This document shows, in pieces, positions 34,258-43,061 of a stretch of 64,000 bases of DNA; position 1 is the stretch's first letter; the number at the start of each line of letters is the position of its first letter. Under the pieces are notes generated by a model, which saw nothing but the letters and a program-made list of their open reading frames with translations, did not search any database and was not told where the DNA came from. The position numbers and the translations under genes are program-made. Source of the stretch: Gaetbulibacter sp. 4G1 (lineage in GTDB: Bacteria > Bacteroidota > Bacteroidia > Flavobacteriales > Flavobacteriaceae); the NCBI RefSeq assembly GCF_002741945.1, contig NZ_MDVN01000002.1, positions 124,001 through 188,000 of the forward strand. Direction: 5' to 3'.

Positions 34258-36216
34258 ATGAAAAAACAATACTTCTTTTTATTATTTATTACATCATTTT
34301 TATTTTCTTTTTCTCAAACAGATGACAAATTATATAACTATAGAGTTAATCTTAGTGAATTAAAAATGAAAACTTATGAAAAAGATTCGACTGCAAACGC
34401 TTTGGTTTTATATGAATATGGTAATAGTTATGTAGAAAAACAAAATTTTAATTTAGTAACAGAAGAAAAGCATAAAATAAAGATATTAAATAGAGAAGGG
34501 TTTAAAAATGCTACAATAACAATATACCTTTACAATACAAAAAACAGAAGTGAAAAAGTAAAAGACATTGTTGCTACTACCTATAATCAAACAAATGGTA
34601 AGGTAATTAAAACCAAGTTAAATGATAAAGACATTTTTAGAGAAAAATATGATGACAATCGTACTTTAGTAAAATTTACTTTACCAAATATTAAAGAAGG
34701 CTCAGTAATAACTTATAGTTATAAATTAATATCACCTTTTATGTTTAATTATAAAAGTTGGAGTTTCCAAAGCGATATCCCAAAACTTTATAGCGAATAT
34801 AGGGCTAGTATTCCTGGCAATTGGGAATATAACATCAAGCTTGTAGGAACGCAAAAATTATTCATTGATGAATCAGTAGTTAAAAAAAATTGCTTATCTG
34901 CAAATGGAGGTTATTCACATTGTTCTTACTCAACCTATGCTATGAAAGATATTCCTGCTTTTATAAAAGAAGATTATATGACTAGTAAGTTTAACTACCT
35001 TGCTAGAATTGAGTACGAACTTAAAACATTTAAAGGGTTTGATGGTAGAATTAATAATTATACAAAATCTTGGAAAACTGTAGACAAAGAGTTTAAAACA
35101 GATAAAGATATTGGAAGACAGCTTTCAAAATCTGTTAATTTAGAAGAATTTTTAAGCAATAATATTATTAATGAAGTAGATGATTACAAAAAAGCTGATG
35201 CCATTTATAAATATGTTCAAGAAAATTATACATGGGATGGAGAGTATAGAATATTTAAAGATGTATCAGTAAAAGGTTTAATTAAAAATAAATCAGGAAA
35301 TGTCTCCTCTATAAACATTTTGCTACATAATTTATTAAAAGAAGCAAATATTGAGACTAAGCCTGTTTTAGTTTCTACTAGAAATAATGGTTTTCCAACA
35401 AAGATTTATCCAGTTATAACTGACTTTAATTATCTAATTGTTCAAGTAATTATTGATAATAAAACATATTTGTTAGATGCTACAGATCGCTATTTAAGCT
35501 TTGGCGAAATTCCTTTTAGGTGTTTAAATTCCTATGGCAGGCTTATGGATTTTAAAAAGGGAAGCGAATGGATAGATATTAATCCTAAAGAATTGTCTAC
35601 AATTCAATACAGATTAAATTTAAACTTGGATGAAAATGCAAACATTACTGGCAAAATTAGTTCTAAAACAACAGGTTATCATGCCCTAAATAAAAGAAAA
35701 AAGTATTTTCAGAATAGTGACTCATACATAACGAACTTAGAAGATAAGTTTCCAAACACTGAAATTGTTAATCATGACGTTGTAAAAGGCGGAAAAACTA
35801 GCCCACAGTTTATTGAATCGTATGATGTAGAATACAGTTTTGATGAAACTGGGGAAAACATATATTTAAATCCATTTTTTATTAAATTCTTTTCTGAAAA
35901 TCCATTTAAGCTTCAAGAACGGACCTACCCTATTGATTTTGGATACAAAGACTCTTTTTTTTATGTTTTAAAGCTCAATTTTGGCGATGAATATACGCTT
36001 CTTGAAAAACCTAAAGATTTAAATTTAGCTTTACCCAACAATACAGGAAGCATCATATTTAGTAGTATAGTAGAAAATAATTATTTGCAGATTTTATTCA
36101 AAATCAATTTTAAAAACTCAATGTACCTACCAGAATATTATCCATATTTAAAAGGTTTTATGAGTAAAATTGTTGATATACAAACTAACTCACTTGTACT
36201 ACTAAAGAAAAAATAA
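34258..36216 (+). CDS. Exported DUF3857/transglutaminase-like protein
   Basis: 652 residues with a signal peptide (..FLFSFSQ). The N-terminal half carries the DUF3857 beta domain (ALVLYEYGNSYVEKQNFNLVTEEKHKIKILNREG). A transglutaminase-like core follows near 295-420 (ADAIYKYVQENYTWDGEY, NILLHNLLKEANIETKPVLVSTR, DFNYLIVQVIIDNKTYLLDAT), with the Cys of the classical triad replaced (NVSSINILLH). It is probably a periplasmic non-catalytic relative; function unknown. It starts 3 bp after the nuclease gene and so shares its transcript. Confidence 0.85.
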   Translation: MKKQYFFLLFITSFLFSFSQTDDKLYNYRVNLSELKMKTYEKDSTANALVLYEYGNSYVEKQNFNLVTEEKHKIKILNREGFKNATITIYLYNTKNRSEKVKDIVATTYNQTNGKVIKTKLNDKDIFREKYDDNRTLVKFTLPNIKEGSVITYSYKLISPFMFNYKSWSFQSDIPKLYSEYRASIPGNWEYNIKLVGTQKLFIDESVVKKNCLSANGGYSHCSYSTYAMKDIPAFIKEDYMTSKFNYLARIEYELKTFKGFDGRINNYTKSWKTVDKEFKTDKDIGRQLSKSVNLEEFLSNNIINEVDDYKKADAIYKYVQENYTWDGEYRIFKDVSVKGLIKNKSGNVSSINILLHNLLKEANIETKPVLVSTRNNGFPTKIYPVITDFNYLIVQVIIDNKTYLLDATDRYLSFGEIPFRCLNSYGRLMDFKKGSEWIDINPKELSTIQYRLNLNLDENANITGKISSKTTGYHALNKRKKYFQNSDSYITNLEDKFPNTEIVNHDVVKGGKTSPQFIESYDVEYSFDETGENIYLNPFFIKFFSENPFKLQERTYPIDFGYKDSFFYVLKLNFGDEYTLLEKPKDLNLALPNNTGSIIFSSIVENNYLQILFKINFKNSMYLPEYYPYLKGFMSKIVDIQTNSLVLLKKK

Positions 36217-36228
36217 CAAATCTTTTAC

Positions 36229-36236
36229 TACTTTTG
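36229..36236 (+). promoter_or_regulatory. -7 box (TACTTTTG) giving a near-leaderless channel/miaA mRNA
   Basis: A TAnnTTTG match that ends 5 bp before the ATG of the ion-channel gene, in the 25-bp spacer after the DUF3857 gene. Use of this promoter would leave almost no 5' leader. Confidence 0.45.
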
Positions 36237-36241
36237 AGTCT

Positions 36242-37105
36242 ATGAGTAATTACAAAACAAACAAGTGGAGGTTAAAACTTCAGGAAATTATTTATGAAGC
36301 CGATACACCTGCTGGAAAGCTATTTGATGTTGTATTATTAATAACAATTCTGGCTAGTATTATATTAGTTATGCTAGAAAGTGTTGATAGTATTGATAAA
36401 AACTTTCATGATTTTTTAAATATTTCTGAATGGGTAATTACTATTTTATTTAGTTTCGAGTACATTGCAAGAATTCTTACAGTTAGAAAACCGCTAAATT
36501 ATATTTTTAGTTTTTACGGTATTGTAGACTTACTTTCTACTATTCCAAAATACATTTCATTAATTTTTGGAGGTGTACATGCTTTAGCAGCTTTAAGAGC
36601 TTTACGCTTATTACGTGTTTTTAGAATATTAAAATTAGCTCGTTATTTAGGTGCATCAAATACTCTTATAACCGCCTTAAAAGCCAGTAAAGCCAAAATA
36701 GCTGTATTTCTATTTGCTGTAGTTATTGTTGCAATTATATTAGGAACGATAATGTATTTAGTAGAAGGTGAAGAAAACGGTTTTACCAATATTCCTAAAA
36801 GTGTATACTGGTGTATAGTAACATTAACTACTGTTGGGTTTGGAGACATTGCACCACAAACACCTCTTGGGCAGTTCATAGCTTCTTTAGTTATGATTTT
36901 AGGTTACGGTATTATTGCAGTTCCAACAGGTATTGTTTCGGCAGAATATACCAATCAGAACAAGTCTGATAAAAAAAACGAGCCAAAAAACAATAATACT
37001 CCTATACAAATTAACTCTCAATGTTGTTCAAATTGTTTAAACGAAACGCATCGTGATGATGCTGAGTTTTGCTTTAAATGCGGATGTAATTTACACCATG
37101 AATAA
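36242..37105 (+). CDS. Voltage-gated-type K+ channel with C-terminal zinc ribbon
   Basis: 287 residues, six membrane segments. The arginine-rich S4 is ALRALRLLRVFRILKLARYL (117-136) and the selectivity filter is TTVGFGD (196-202), so it passes K+ and probably senses voltage. The cytoplasmic tail ends with a pair of Cys motifs (CCSNCL .. CFKCGC), a zinc-ribbon-like module of about 30 residues. This module is not part of the standard Kv layout. The gene overlaps miaA by 8 bp, so translation is coupled. Located in the inner membrane. Confidence 0.9.
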   Translation: MSNYKTNKWRLKLQEIIYEADTPAGKLFDVVLLITILASIILVMLESVDSIDKNFHDFLNISEWVITILFSFEYIARILTVRKPLNYIFSFYGIVDLLSTIPKYISLIFGGVHALAALRALRLLRVFRILKLARYLGASNTLITALKASKAKIAVFLFAVVIVAIILGTIMYLVEGEENGFTNIPKSVYWCIVTLTTVGFGDIAPQTPLGQFIASLVMILGYGIIAVPTGIVSAEYTNQNKSDKKNEPKNNNTPIQINSQCCSNCLNETHRDDAEFCFKCGCNLHHE

Positions 37106-38000
37106 GTATCTTATTTCTATAGTTGGCCCAACTGCCATTGGCAAAACAGCTCTTAGTATTAAACTCGCTCAACATTTTAATACAGAAATTATTTCAGCAG
37201 ATTCTAGGCAATTTTTCAAAGAGATGCAAATTGGAACCGCTGCTCCTACCAAAGAAGAGCAAACTCAAGCTAAACACCATTTTATTCACCATAAATCTAT
37301 AAAGAATAGCTATAATGTAGGCGCTTTTGAAAAAGATGCTTTGCAATGTTTAAATACACTTTTTAAAACTAAAAACATTGTTATTATGGTTGGTGGTTCT
37401 GGACTATATGTAGATGCTATAAGCAAAGGGTTAGATTATTTTCCTGATATAGATAAAAGTATACGTGAAGACTTAAATAAAAAATTTGAAGAACTAGGTA
37501 TTTCTGTTTTGCAAAAGCAACTAAAATTGTTAGACACTAAAGCTTATAATTCTATCGCTATTGATAATCCACATCGTGTTATTCGTGCATTAGAAATTTG
37601 CATCGGTTCTGGTAAACCTTATTCTTCTTTTTTAAACCAAGGAAAAGCTAATAGAAATTTTAAAACTATTACGGTTGGACTTACAGCTGAAAGAGACATT
37701 ATTTACAACCGTATTAATCAACGTGTTGATATTATGATACAACAAGGCTTACTAAACGAAGTTAAGACTTTATTACCCTTCCAATCATTAAATGCATTAA
37801 ATACAGTTGGTTATAAAGAACTTTTTAATTACTTTAATGGTGAGTGGGCTTTAGATTTTGCAGTAGCAGAAATTAAAAAAAATACACGCCGTTTTGCTAA
37901 ACGACAATTAACATGGTTTAAAAAAAACGAGTCCACTTTATGGTTTGATTATAAAACATCAGCCAAAGAAATTATTAAAGATATAGATAACACATTTTAG
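37098..38000 (+). CDS. miaA: tRNA dimethylallyltransferase
   Basis: 300 residues from the ATG at 37098; a longer reading from 37053 runs inside the channel gene and is rejected. P-loop GPTAIGKTAL at the start, SADSRQFFKEMQIGTAAPTKEE and GGSGLYVDAI are diagnostic of MiaA. It adds a dimethylallyl group to A37 of tRNAs reading UNN codons. The overlap with the channel stop codon (8 bp) and the 2-bp gap to the next gene show one transcript. Confidence 0.95.
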   Translation: MNKYLISIVGPTAIGKTALSIKLAQHFNTEIISADSRQFFKEMQIGTAAPTKEEQTQAKHHFIHHKSIKNSYNVGAFEKDALQCLNTLFKTKNIVIMVGGSGLYVDAISKGLDYFPDIDKSIREDLNKKFEELGISVLQKQLKLLDTKAYNSIAIDNPHRVIRALEICIGSGKPYSSFLNQGKANRNFKTITVGLTAERDIIYNRINQRVDIMIQQGLLNEVKTLLPFQSLNALNTVGYKELFNYFNGEWALDFAVAEIKKNTRRFAKRQLTWFKKNESTLWFDYKTSAKEIIKDIDNTF

Positions 38001-38002
38001 TA

Positions 38003-38680
38003 ATGCTAACACCAGAAGATACTTTAGATAATCCTGTTTGGTTCTCTTTAACAGATATCCATTTTAATGAAGCCATAGACTATGGAGGTGTGAAATTTTT
38101 TCATCCAGATTATGCCCCTTTTGGTGCTTTCATTAATAATGCGGATACAAGCAATGCTATTGAAAAACACGCTAAGCTAATTAATGATTTTTTTATTGTT
38201 GGAGATAAACCTAAAATGCCAGCTCATTTTAAAGAGCCTATTGAATACATAGGCTTGCAAATGATTATTTATAACAAAATAAACTTTCCAATAACTGAAA
38301 ATATTGTTGAGCTTACAGAATCTCATTACGACAACTTAATAGGTTTAATAAAACTTGTTTACCCAGAATATTTCAAGCCTAAAACTAACGCTTTAGGTCA
38401 ATATTTTGGAATTTATAAAGATGGTAAATTAGTTGCCATAACTGGAGAACGTATGCAAACTAAGAATTTTATTGAAATTAGTGCTGTAATTACTCATCCT
38501 GATTATACTGGTAACGGTTTTGCTAAACAACTCATTGCTCATACTGTAGAAGGCATAATTAAGAAAGGTAAAACTCCTATTTTGCATGTAGATCAAACAA
38601 ATTTGGGCCCAATTAAGTTATATGAAAAACTTGGGTTTAGCGTAAGAAGAAAATTTAGTTTTTGGAAGATTACTATTTAA
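38003..38680 (+). CDS. GNAT-family N-acetyltransferase
   Basis: 225 residues. The C-terminal half is a GNAT domain: FGIYKDGKLVAITGERM, FIEISAVITHPDYTGNGFAKQLIAHTVEGI (acetyl-CoA loop GNGFAKQL), ILHVDQTNLGPIKLYEKLGFS. The N-terminal about 90 residues have no recognised fold and may fix the substrate. It begins 2 bp after miaA. The acceptor is unknown. Cytoplasmic. Confidence 0.9.
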   Translation: MLTPEDTLDNPVWFSLTDIHFNEAIDYGGVKFFHPDYAPFGAFINNADTSNAIEKHAKLINDFFIVGDKPKMPAHFKEPIEYIGLQMIIYNKINFPITENIVELTESHYDNLIGLIKLVYPEYFKPKTNALGQYFGIYKDGKLVAITGERMQTKNFIEISAVITHPDYTGNGFAKQLIAHTVEGIIKKGKTPILHVDQTNLGPIKLYEKLGFSVRRKFSFWKITI

Positions 38681-38695
38681 AATAGATTAAACCAA

Positions 38696-40072
38696 TTATT
38701 TATTAAACACTAAAGTAAACATAGTATATTTTCCAGGTTCTGAGCTAACTAGCAAATTACCATCATGTTTTTTAAGTATGTTTTTTGATAAGCTTAAACC
38801 AATACCAGATCCATTTTTTTTAGTAGTGTAGAAAGGTATAAAAATTTGATTCATTATCTTTTCTTCTATGCCTTTTCCATTATCGTAAACAGTAATTATT
38901 GTTTTATCTAGTTTTACTTCACAATTTAGTTTAATAACAGGGTTTTCAATTCCTTTTAAAGCGTGAATACTATTATTAATTAAGTTAATTATTACTTGCT
39001 CTATTAGCTTACTATCAGCTAAAATTGTTGCGTTTGCAGGAATTTGTAATATGCTCAAATTAATATTAGCCGCTTCAATTAGTGGCTTCATCAATAACTG
39101 AATTGTAGATAAAAAGCTTTTTACATTAATTTTATGCAATTGTGGTACAGGTATATTAGATATTGTTCTATAATCTTTCACAAAAGCTAACAACCCATCA
39201 GAACGTTTTTTAATAGTCGCAGCGGCCATATTAATATCTAATATATCGTCTTTATCTAGTTTAGACAAACTAATAAGTTTTCCATTTTCATCTTCAGTAA
39301 TAGACTTCATTGTGGAAGCCAACGAGCTAACAGGTGTGAAAGAATTAAGCATTTCATGAGCCAAAATCCTTATAACATTATGCCATGCTTCTATTTCTTT
39401 TTGTTCGATTTCAGATCGTATATCTTGAAAAGTAATAATTAAATAAGGCTCATTAAGCAATTGTATTTCAATTACTTCTAGCGACAGTTGTTTTCTTTCT
39501 ATTTCATCTCCAAAATCAACCAAAACCTTCCCTCCATTGGCAATGCTTTTAATTTTTTCAACTAACCACGGAACTTGATTTGCAAATCTATGCCAGTACT
39601 TATGTTTAGGTAACTTAAGTATTTCACTAGCAGCTTTATTTAAAAATAAAATTTCCTCGCTAGATTGCTCTTGATATAGATCTTCTTTCTTAATAGAAAC
39701 TATCCCTAAGTTTACATGCTCTATAATATATTTAAAATACTTATACTGTGCTTCTTTTTCTATTTTGTTTCTTTTAAAAATTTTAATTATTAAATTAAAA
39801 TCGTCAAAAACTTTTGCAAAAGAGTCTCCTTTTTTTGAAGGTGAAAAATATACCGAGTAGTCTTCGTTCTTTAAAGCATCTAAAAATTTTACGAGAGAAT
39901 AGTTTGTATTATTTACATACTTTATTAAAAAAATAACTTGTACAGTAATTAATAAACCTGTTCCAACAGTGCTAAACCAAAGTGCTTTATTGAAAAAATA
40001 TGAAAACAGAACACAAAGAAATAAAATTATTAAAATGCGTATTACTACTTGTAGTGTAAATTTTTTAATCAA
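38696..40072 (-). CDS. NtrY-like sensor histidine kinase
   Basis: 458 residues. Two hydrophobic segments at 8-50 form a short membrane anchor with little periplasmic loop. A PAS-like region spans about 115-220. The dimerisation domain has RILAHEMLNSFTPVSSLAS with phospho-acceptor H239, and the ATPase domain NLINNSIHALKG (N box), VYDNGKGIEE (G1) and GSGIGLSLSKNIL (G2). It phosphorylates the sigma-54 regulator encoded just upstream, with an 11-bp gap. The pair lies divergent from a MacAB-like export operon, its probable target. Confidence 0.9.
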   Translation of the reverse strand: MIKKFTLQVVIRILIILFLCVLFSYFFNKALWFSTVGTGLLITVQVIFLIKYVNNTNYSLVKFLDALKNEDYSVYFSPSKKGDSFAKVFDDFNLIIKIFKRNKIEKEAQYKYFKYIIEHVNLGIVSIKKEDLYQEQSSEEILFLNKAASEILKLPKHKYWHRFANQVPWLVEKIKSIANGGKVLVDFGDEIERKQLSLEVIEIQLLNEPYLIITFQDIRSEIEQKEIEAWHNVIRILAHEMLNSFTPVSSLASTMKSITEDENGKLISLSKLDKDDILDINMAAATIKKRSDGLLAFVKDYRTISNIPVPQLHKINVKSFLSTIQLLMKPLIEAANINLSILQIPANATILADSKLIEQVIINLINNSIHALKGIENPVIKLNCEVKLDKTIITVYDNGKGIEEKIMNQIFIPFYTTKKNGSGIGLSLSKNILKKHDGNLLVSSEPGKYTMFTLVFNK

Positions 40073-40083
40073 TTTTAAAAATA

Positions 40084-41475
40084 TTATAAATTAAACTTTT
40101 CTAACCTTCGATAAAGCGCAGCTCTTGTTAAACCCAATTCTTTTGAGGCTTTAGATATATTTCCATCATACTTTTCAATTGCCTTTTTAACCAATAGTTT
40201 TTCTATTTCTTGCAAATTTAAATTTCCATAGTCACTAATATTTGCTGTATTAGCTGTATTATCTGTTTCAATATTTGATAGGTTAAAGTCTGAAGGTTTA
40301 ATAACATTATCGTCACACATAATAACACCACGCTCAATAGTGTGTTGAATTTCTCTAATATTTCCTGGCCAATTATGTGTTTTTAAAACGCTTAGTGCTT
40401 CATCTGTAATTGTTAAATGGGATTTTTGATACTTCTCTTTAAACATATTTAAATAATGAATAACAAAATCTGAAATATCTTCGGGTCTATCTCTTAATGG
40501 AGGAATTTCAATCTCTACAGTATTAATTCTAAACAATAAATCCTGCCTAAATTTTCCTTCAGAAACCCACTGATTTAAAGGTGCATTTGTTGCAAATAAT
40601 AATCTTGCGTTAAAAGGCCTTTCAATACCTTCGCCTAATCGCGATACTTTTCTGTCTTGCAGAACGGTTAATAATTTTGATTGTAAATTATAAGGAAGGT
40701 TTCCTATTTCATCTAAAAAAAGGGTACCATTTTCAGCCATTTCAAAACGCCCAGGTTTATCTTCATAAGCATCAGTAAATGCTCCTTTTTTGTGCCCAAA
40801 GAGTTCACTTTCAAAAAGAGATTCTGATAAAGCTCCTAAATCTACATGAATAAATGGTGCGTTTTTATTTGATGAGCGCTTATGTATTTCTCTTGCTAAA
40901 TGTTGTTTTCCTGTACCGTTTTCACCTAATATTAAAACATTTGCATCAGTATTACTAACCTTTTTAACCACATCCATAACCTTAGTCATAGCACTAGAGT
41001 TACCAATTACTGGTCCAAATCTTATATCGTCGTTTTCCAATAAAGCCTTGTTAGTATGCTTTAAAATAGATACTTGCTTATTAGATTTACTTAATTCTAA
41101 ACCTGCATGTACCGTAGCTAAAAACTTTTCGTTACTCCATGGTTTTAGTATAAAATCAAAAGCGCCATTCTTAATAGCATTTACTGCTAACTCTACTTCA
41201 CCGTAAGCAGTCATTAGTACAACTACCATTTTGGGTTTTATATTTAAAATATGCTTTAACCAATACATACCTTCCTTACCATCATTAAAACCTATTCTAT
41301 AATTCATATCCAACACAATCATATCTATGTGTTCTTTTGAAATAAGCTGATTAATTTCTTTCGGGCTATTCCTTGTAATTATATTAGTGTAATATTTTTT
41401 AAGCAATAATTTAGCAGAAAGTAAAACATCTTCGTCATCATCAATAATTAAAATTGTTGCTGGATTTTTTATCAT
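40084..41475 (-). CDS. NtrC-family sigma-54-dependent response regulator
   Basis: 463 residues from the ATG at 41475. An earlier in-frame start at 41592 would place coding across the operator palindromes and is rejected. Receiver: acidic IDDDED, phospho-acceptor Asp56 in IVLDMNYR, K111. AAA+ domain: Walker A GENGTGKQ, GAFTDA loop that contacts sigma-54, and DEIGNLPYNLQ. The C-terminal Fis-type HTH is ISKASKELGLTRAALYRRLEKF. It should activate sigma-54 promoters; the two palindromes at 41514-41551 and the promoter at 41615 are the natural target. Cotranscribed with the kinase. Confidence 0.9.
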   Translation of the reverse strand: MIKNPATILIIDDDEDVLLSAKLLLKKYYTNIITRNSPKEINQLISKEHIDMIVLDMNYRIGFNDGKEGMYWLKHILNIKPKMVVVLMTAYGEVELAVNAIKNGAFDFILKPWSNEKFLATVHAGLELSKSNKQVSILKHTNKALLENDDIRFGPVIGNSSAMTKVMDVVKKVSNTDANVLILGENGTGKQHLAREIHKRSSNKNAPFIHVDLGALSESLFESELFGHKKGAFTDAYEDKPGRFEMAENGTLFLDEIGNLPYNLQSKLLTVLQDRKVSRLGEGIERPFNARLLFATNAPLNQWVSEGKFRQDLLFRINTVEIEIPPLRDRPEDISDFVIHYLNMFKEKYQKSHLTITDEALSVLKTHNWPGNIREIQHTIERGVIMCDDNVIKPSDFNLSNIETDNTANTANISDYGNLNLQEIEKLLVKKAIEKYDGNISKASKELGLTRAALYRRLEKFNL

Positions 41476-41513
41476 TTGTATAATCCTAATTAAGTTTTGT
41501 CTAATGTACAAAA

Positions 41514-41551
41514 TGTTCACTATCGAACAATGTTTTGTTCGATAGTGAACA
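41514..41551. promoter_or_regulatory. Double palindromic operator / upstream activator site
   Basis: TGTTCACTATCGAACA (41514-41529) and TGTTCGATAGTGAACA (41536-41551) each fit TGTTC-N6-GAACA. Together they form a perfect inverted repeat with 17-bp arms (41514-41530 and 41535-41551) and a 4-bp spacer. The two site centres are 22 bp apart, about two helix turns. They lie about 85 bp upstream of the sigma-54 promoter, where NtrC-type activators bind. Confidence 0.75.
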
Positions 41552-41614
41552 CTTTTAAAATTCTGCTCAAAACCTAAAGCAATGATTATCAATATTTTAA
41601 CAAAATAAAAATAT

Positions 41615-41631
41615 TTGGCACCAGCATTGAG
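41615..41631 (+). promoter_or_regulatory. Sigma-54 promoter (-24/-12) of the export operon
   Basis: TTGGCAC (41615-41621), five bases, then TTGAG (41627-41631). It has the GG-N10-GA spacing of sigma-54 promoters, with GA in place of the usual GC at -12. It is oriented toward the export operon and lies downstream of the activator palindromes. Confidence 0.65.
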
Positions 41632-41712
41632 TATTACACTTCAAAATTCATCAATCAAAAAACGATCAGTAAAAACAATCATTATCAATCAATATAAAAA
41701 TCAGACAATAAC

Positions 41713-41778
41713 ATGGTAGCATTAATTATAGAAATAACAGCTTTTATTACAGACATAGTTTTATCAATCTTGGTTTAA
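41713..41778 (+). CDS. Possible 21-codon leader ORF, hydrophobic
   Basis: ATG 41713 to TAA 41776 encodes about 21 residues, mostly hydrophobic (MVALIIEITAFITDIVLSIL..), 11 bp before the membrane-fusion gene. It is downstream of the sigma-54 promoter and so would be on the mRNA. It could be a small membrane peptide or a leader; it may also be chance. Confidence 0.3.
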   Translation: MVALIIEITAFITDIVLSILV

Positions 41779-41789
41779 ATTTAATCGTT

Positions 41790-43049
41790 ATGCAACAAAT
41801 TGGAATGGATAAAAGAGTAGAAAAAAAGAAATGGACGCAAACTAAAAAGTTATATATAGCAGGAACCATTGTTTTTTTAATCCTTGCTTTTTTTGGCTTT
41901 AAAGCTATTAACAAAAAAACATATAAAGTTAATGCTTCAAAAATATCAGTAAAAAAAGTTATTGAAGGAAATTTTCAAGACATGATTTTAATTGATGGCG
42001 ATGTAGAACCTATTAATTTGGTTCTAGTAAACACCCTCGAAGGTGGTACTGTAGAAGAAATATTTATTGAAGATGGTATTAGCGTTGAAAAAGGTACACC
42101 CTTATTACGTTTAAGCAACCCAGCTGTAACGCTTGGATATATGAATCAAGAAACAGCCATTGTAGAGCAAATCAATAATCTAAGAAATTTAAAACTATCT
42201 CTTGAAAAAGATCAGCGAGATTTAACAGAATCTCTTATAGATAGTGAGAATAGCTTAGCGGACATTGAACGTAGCTATAAAGTAGATTCTGTGCTGTATA
42301 CAAAAGATATAGTTGCTAAAAACGATTTTATTGATCGAAAAGAATCTTATAAATACTTAAAAAACAAACGCGATTTAGTAGACAGAAATGTAAAAAAAAG
42401 CAGACAGGATAACAAAATTCAAATACATCAAATAAATAAATCTATAGGAATGATGCAACGTAACTTAGAGATGATTCATGATAATATTGATAAAATGTTA
42501 GTTCGTGCCCCGGTTTCTGGAATGTTATCATCTTTTGACCCAGTAATTGGCGAATCGTATGGCAATAACCAAACCGTTGCTAAAATAGATGTTCAGTCTG
42601 GTTTTAAAATTAAAGGACAAGTTGACGAATATTATTTAAGTATGGTTAAGCCTGGTCAATTAGCACGTTTCTCTTTTGATGGTGAGCTGATTGATTTGAA
42701 AGTAAAAAAAGTGTTACCAGAAGTGGTAAGCAGGCGTTTTGAAATCGAATTAGTTTTTGTAAATACACCTCCAAAAGCAATAACCATTGGTCAATCGCTT
42801 CAAGTAAGGCTAGAATTATCAAAAGCACAAAAATCTTTAATGATACCAAGAGGTAGCTATTTTCAATCATCAGGTGGGCAATATGTATATGTCTTGGATG
42901 GAAATGGAGAAGCCAATAAACGATATATAAAATTAGGCAGTAAAAATCCTAGTTATTACCAAGTATTAGAAGGGTTAAACGTTGGTGACGAATTTATTTC
43001 TTCTTCTTATGACGACTTTAAAAATTATGAATCAATCAAAATCAATTAA
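41790..43049 (+). CDS. MacA/HlyD-like membrane fusion protein
   Basis: 419 residues. One N-terminal membrane segment (LYIAGTIVFLILAFFGF), then a lipoyl-like half (GDVEPINLVLVNTLEGGTVEEIFIEDGISVEKGTPLLRLSN), a long coiled coil (about 125-230), the second half-lipoyl motif MLVRAPVSGMLSSF, and a beta-barrel. This is the periplasmic adaptor of tripartite export systems, linking the ABC transporter to an outer membrane channel. No TolC gene is nearby. It starts the operon controlled by the sigma-54 promoter; the ATG at 41805 is an alternative start. Confidence 0.9.
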   Translation: MQQIGMDKRVEKKKWTQTKKLYIAGTIVFLILAFFGFKAINKKTYKVNASKISVKKVIEGNFQDMILIDGDVEPINLVLVNTLEGGTVEEIFIEDGISVEKGTPLLRLSNPAVTLGYMNQETAIVEQINNLRNLKLSLEKDQRDLTESLIDSENSLADIERSYKVDSVLYTKDIVAKNDFIDRKESYKYLKNKRDLVDRNVKKSRQDNKIQIHQINKSIGMMQRNLEMIHDNIDKMLVRAPVSGMLSSFDPVIGESYGNNQTVAKIDVQSGFKIKGQVDEYYLSMVKPGQLARFSFDGELIDLKVKKVLPEVVSRRFEIELVFVNTPPKAITIGQSLQVRLELSKAQKSLMIPRGSYFQSSGGQYVYVLDGNGEANKRYIKLGSKNPSYYQVLEGLNVGDEFISSSYDDFKNYESIKIN

Positions 43050-43061
43050 AAACTAAAAACC

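Noticed and set aside
37053-37097. Upstream start for miaA
   Set aside because: It lies inside the channel gene; the P-loop begins right after the ATG at 37098.
41476-41592. N-terminal extension of the sigma-54 regulator
   Set aside because: It would read through the operator palindromes, and the added residues do not resemble a receiver domain start.
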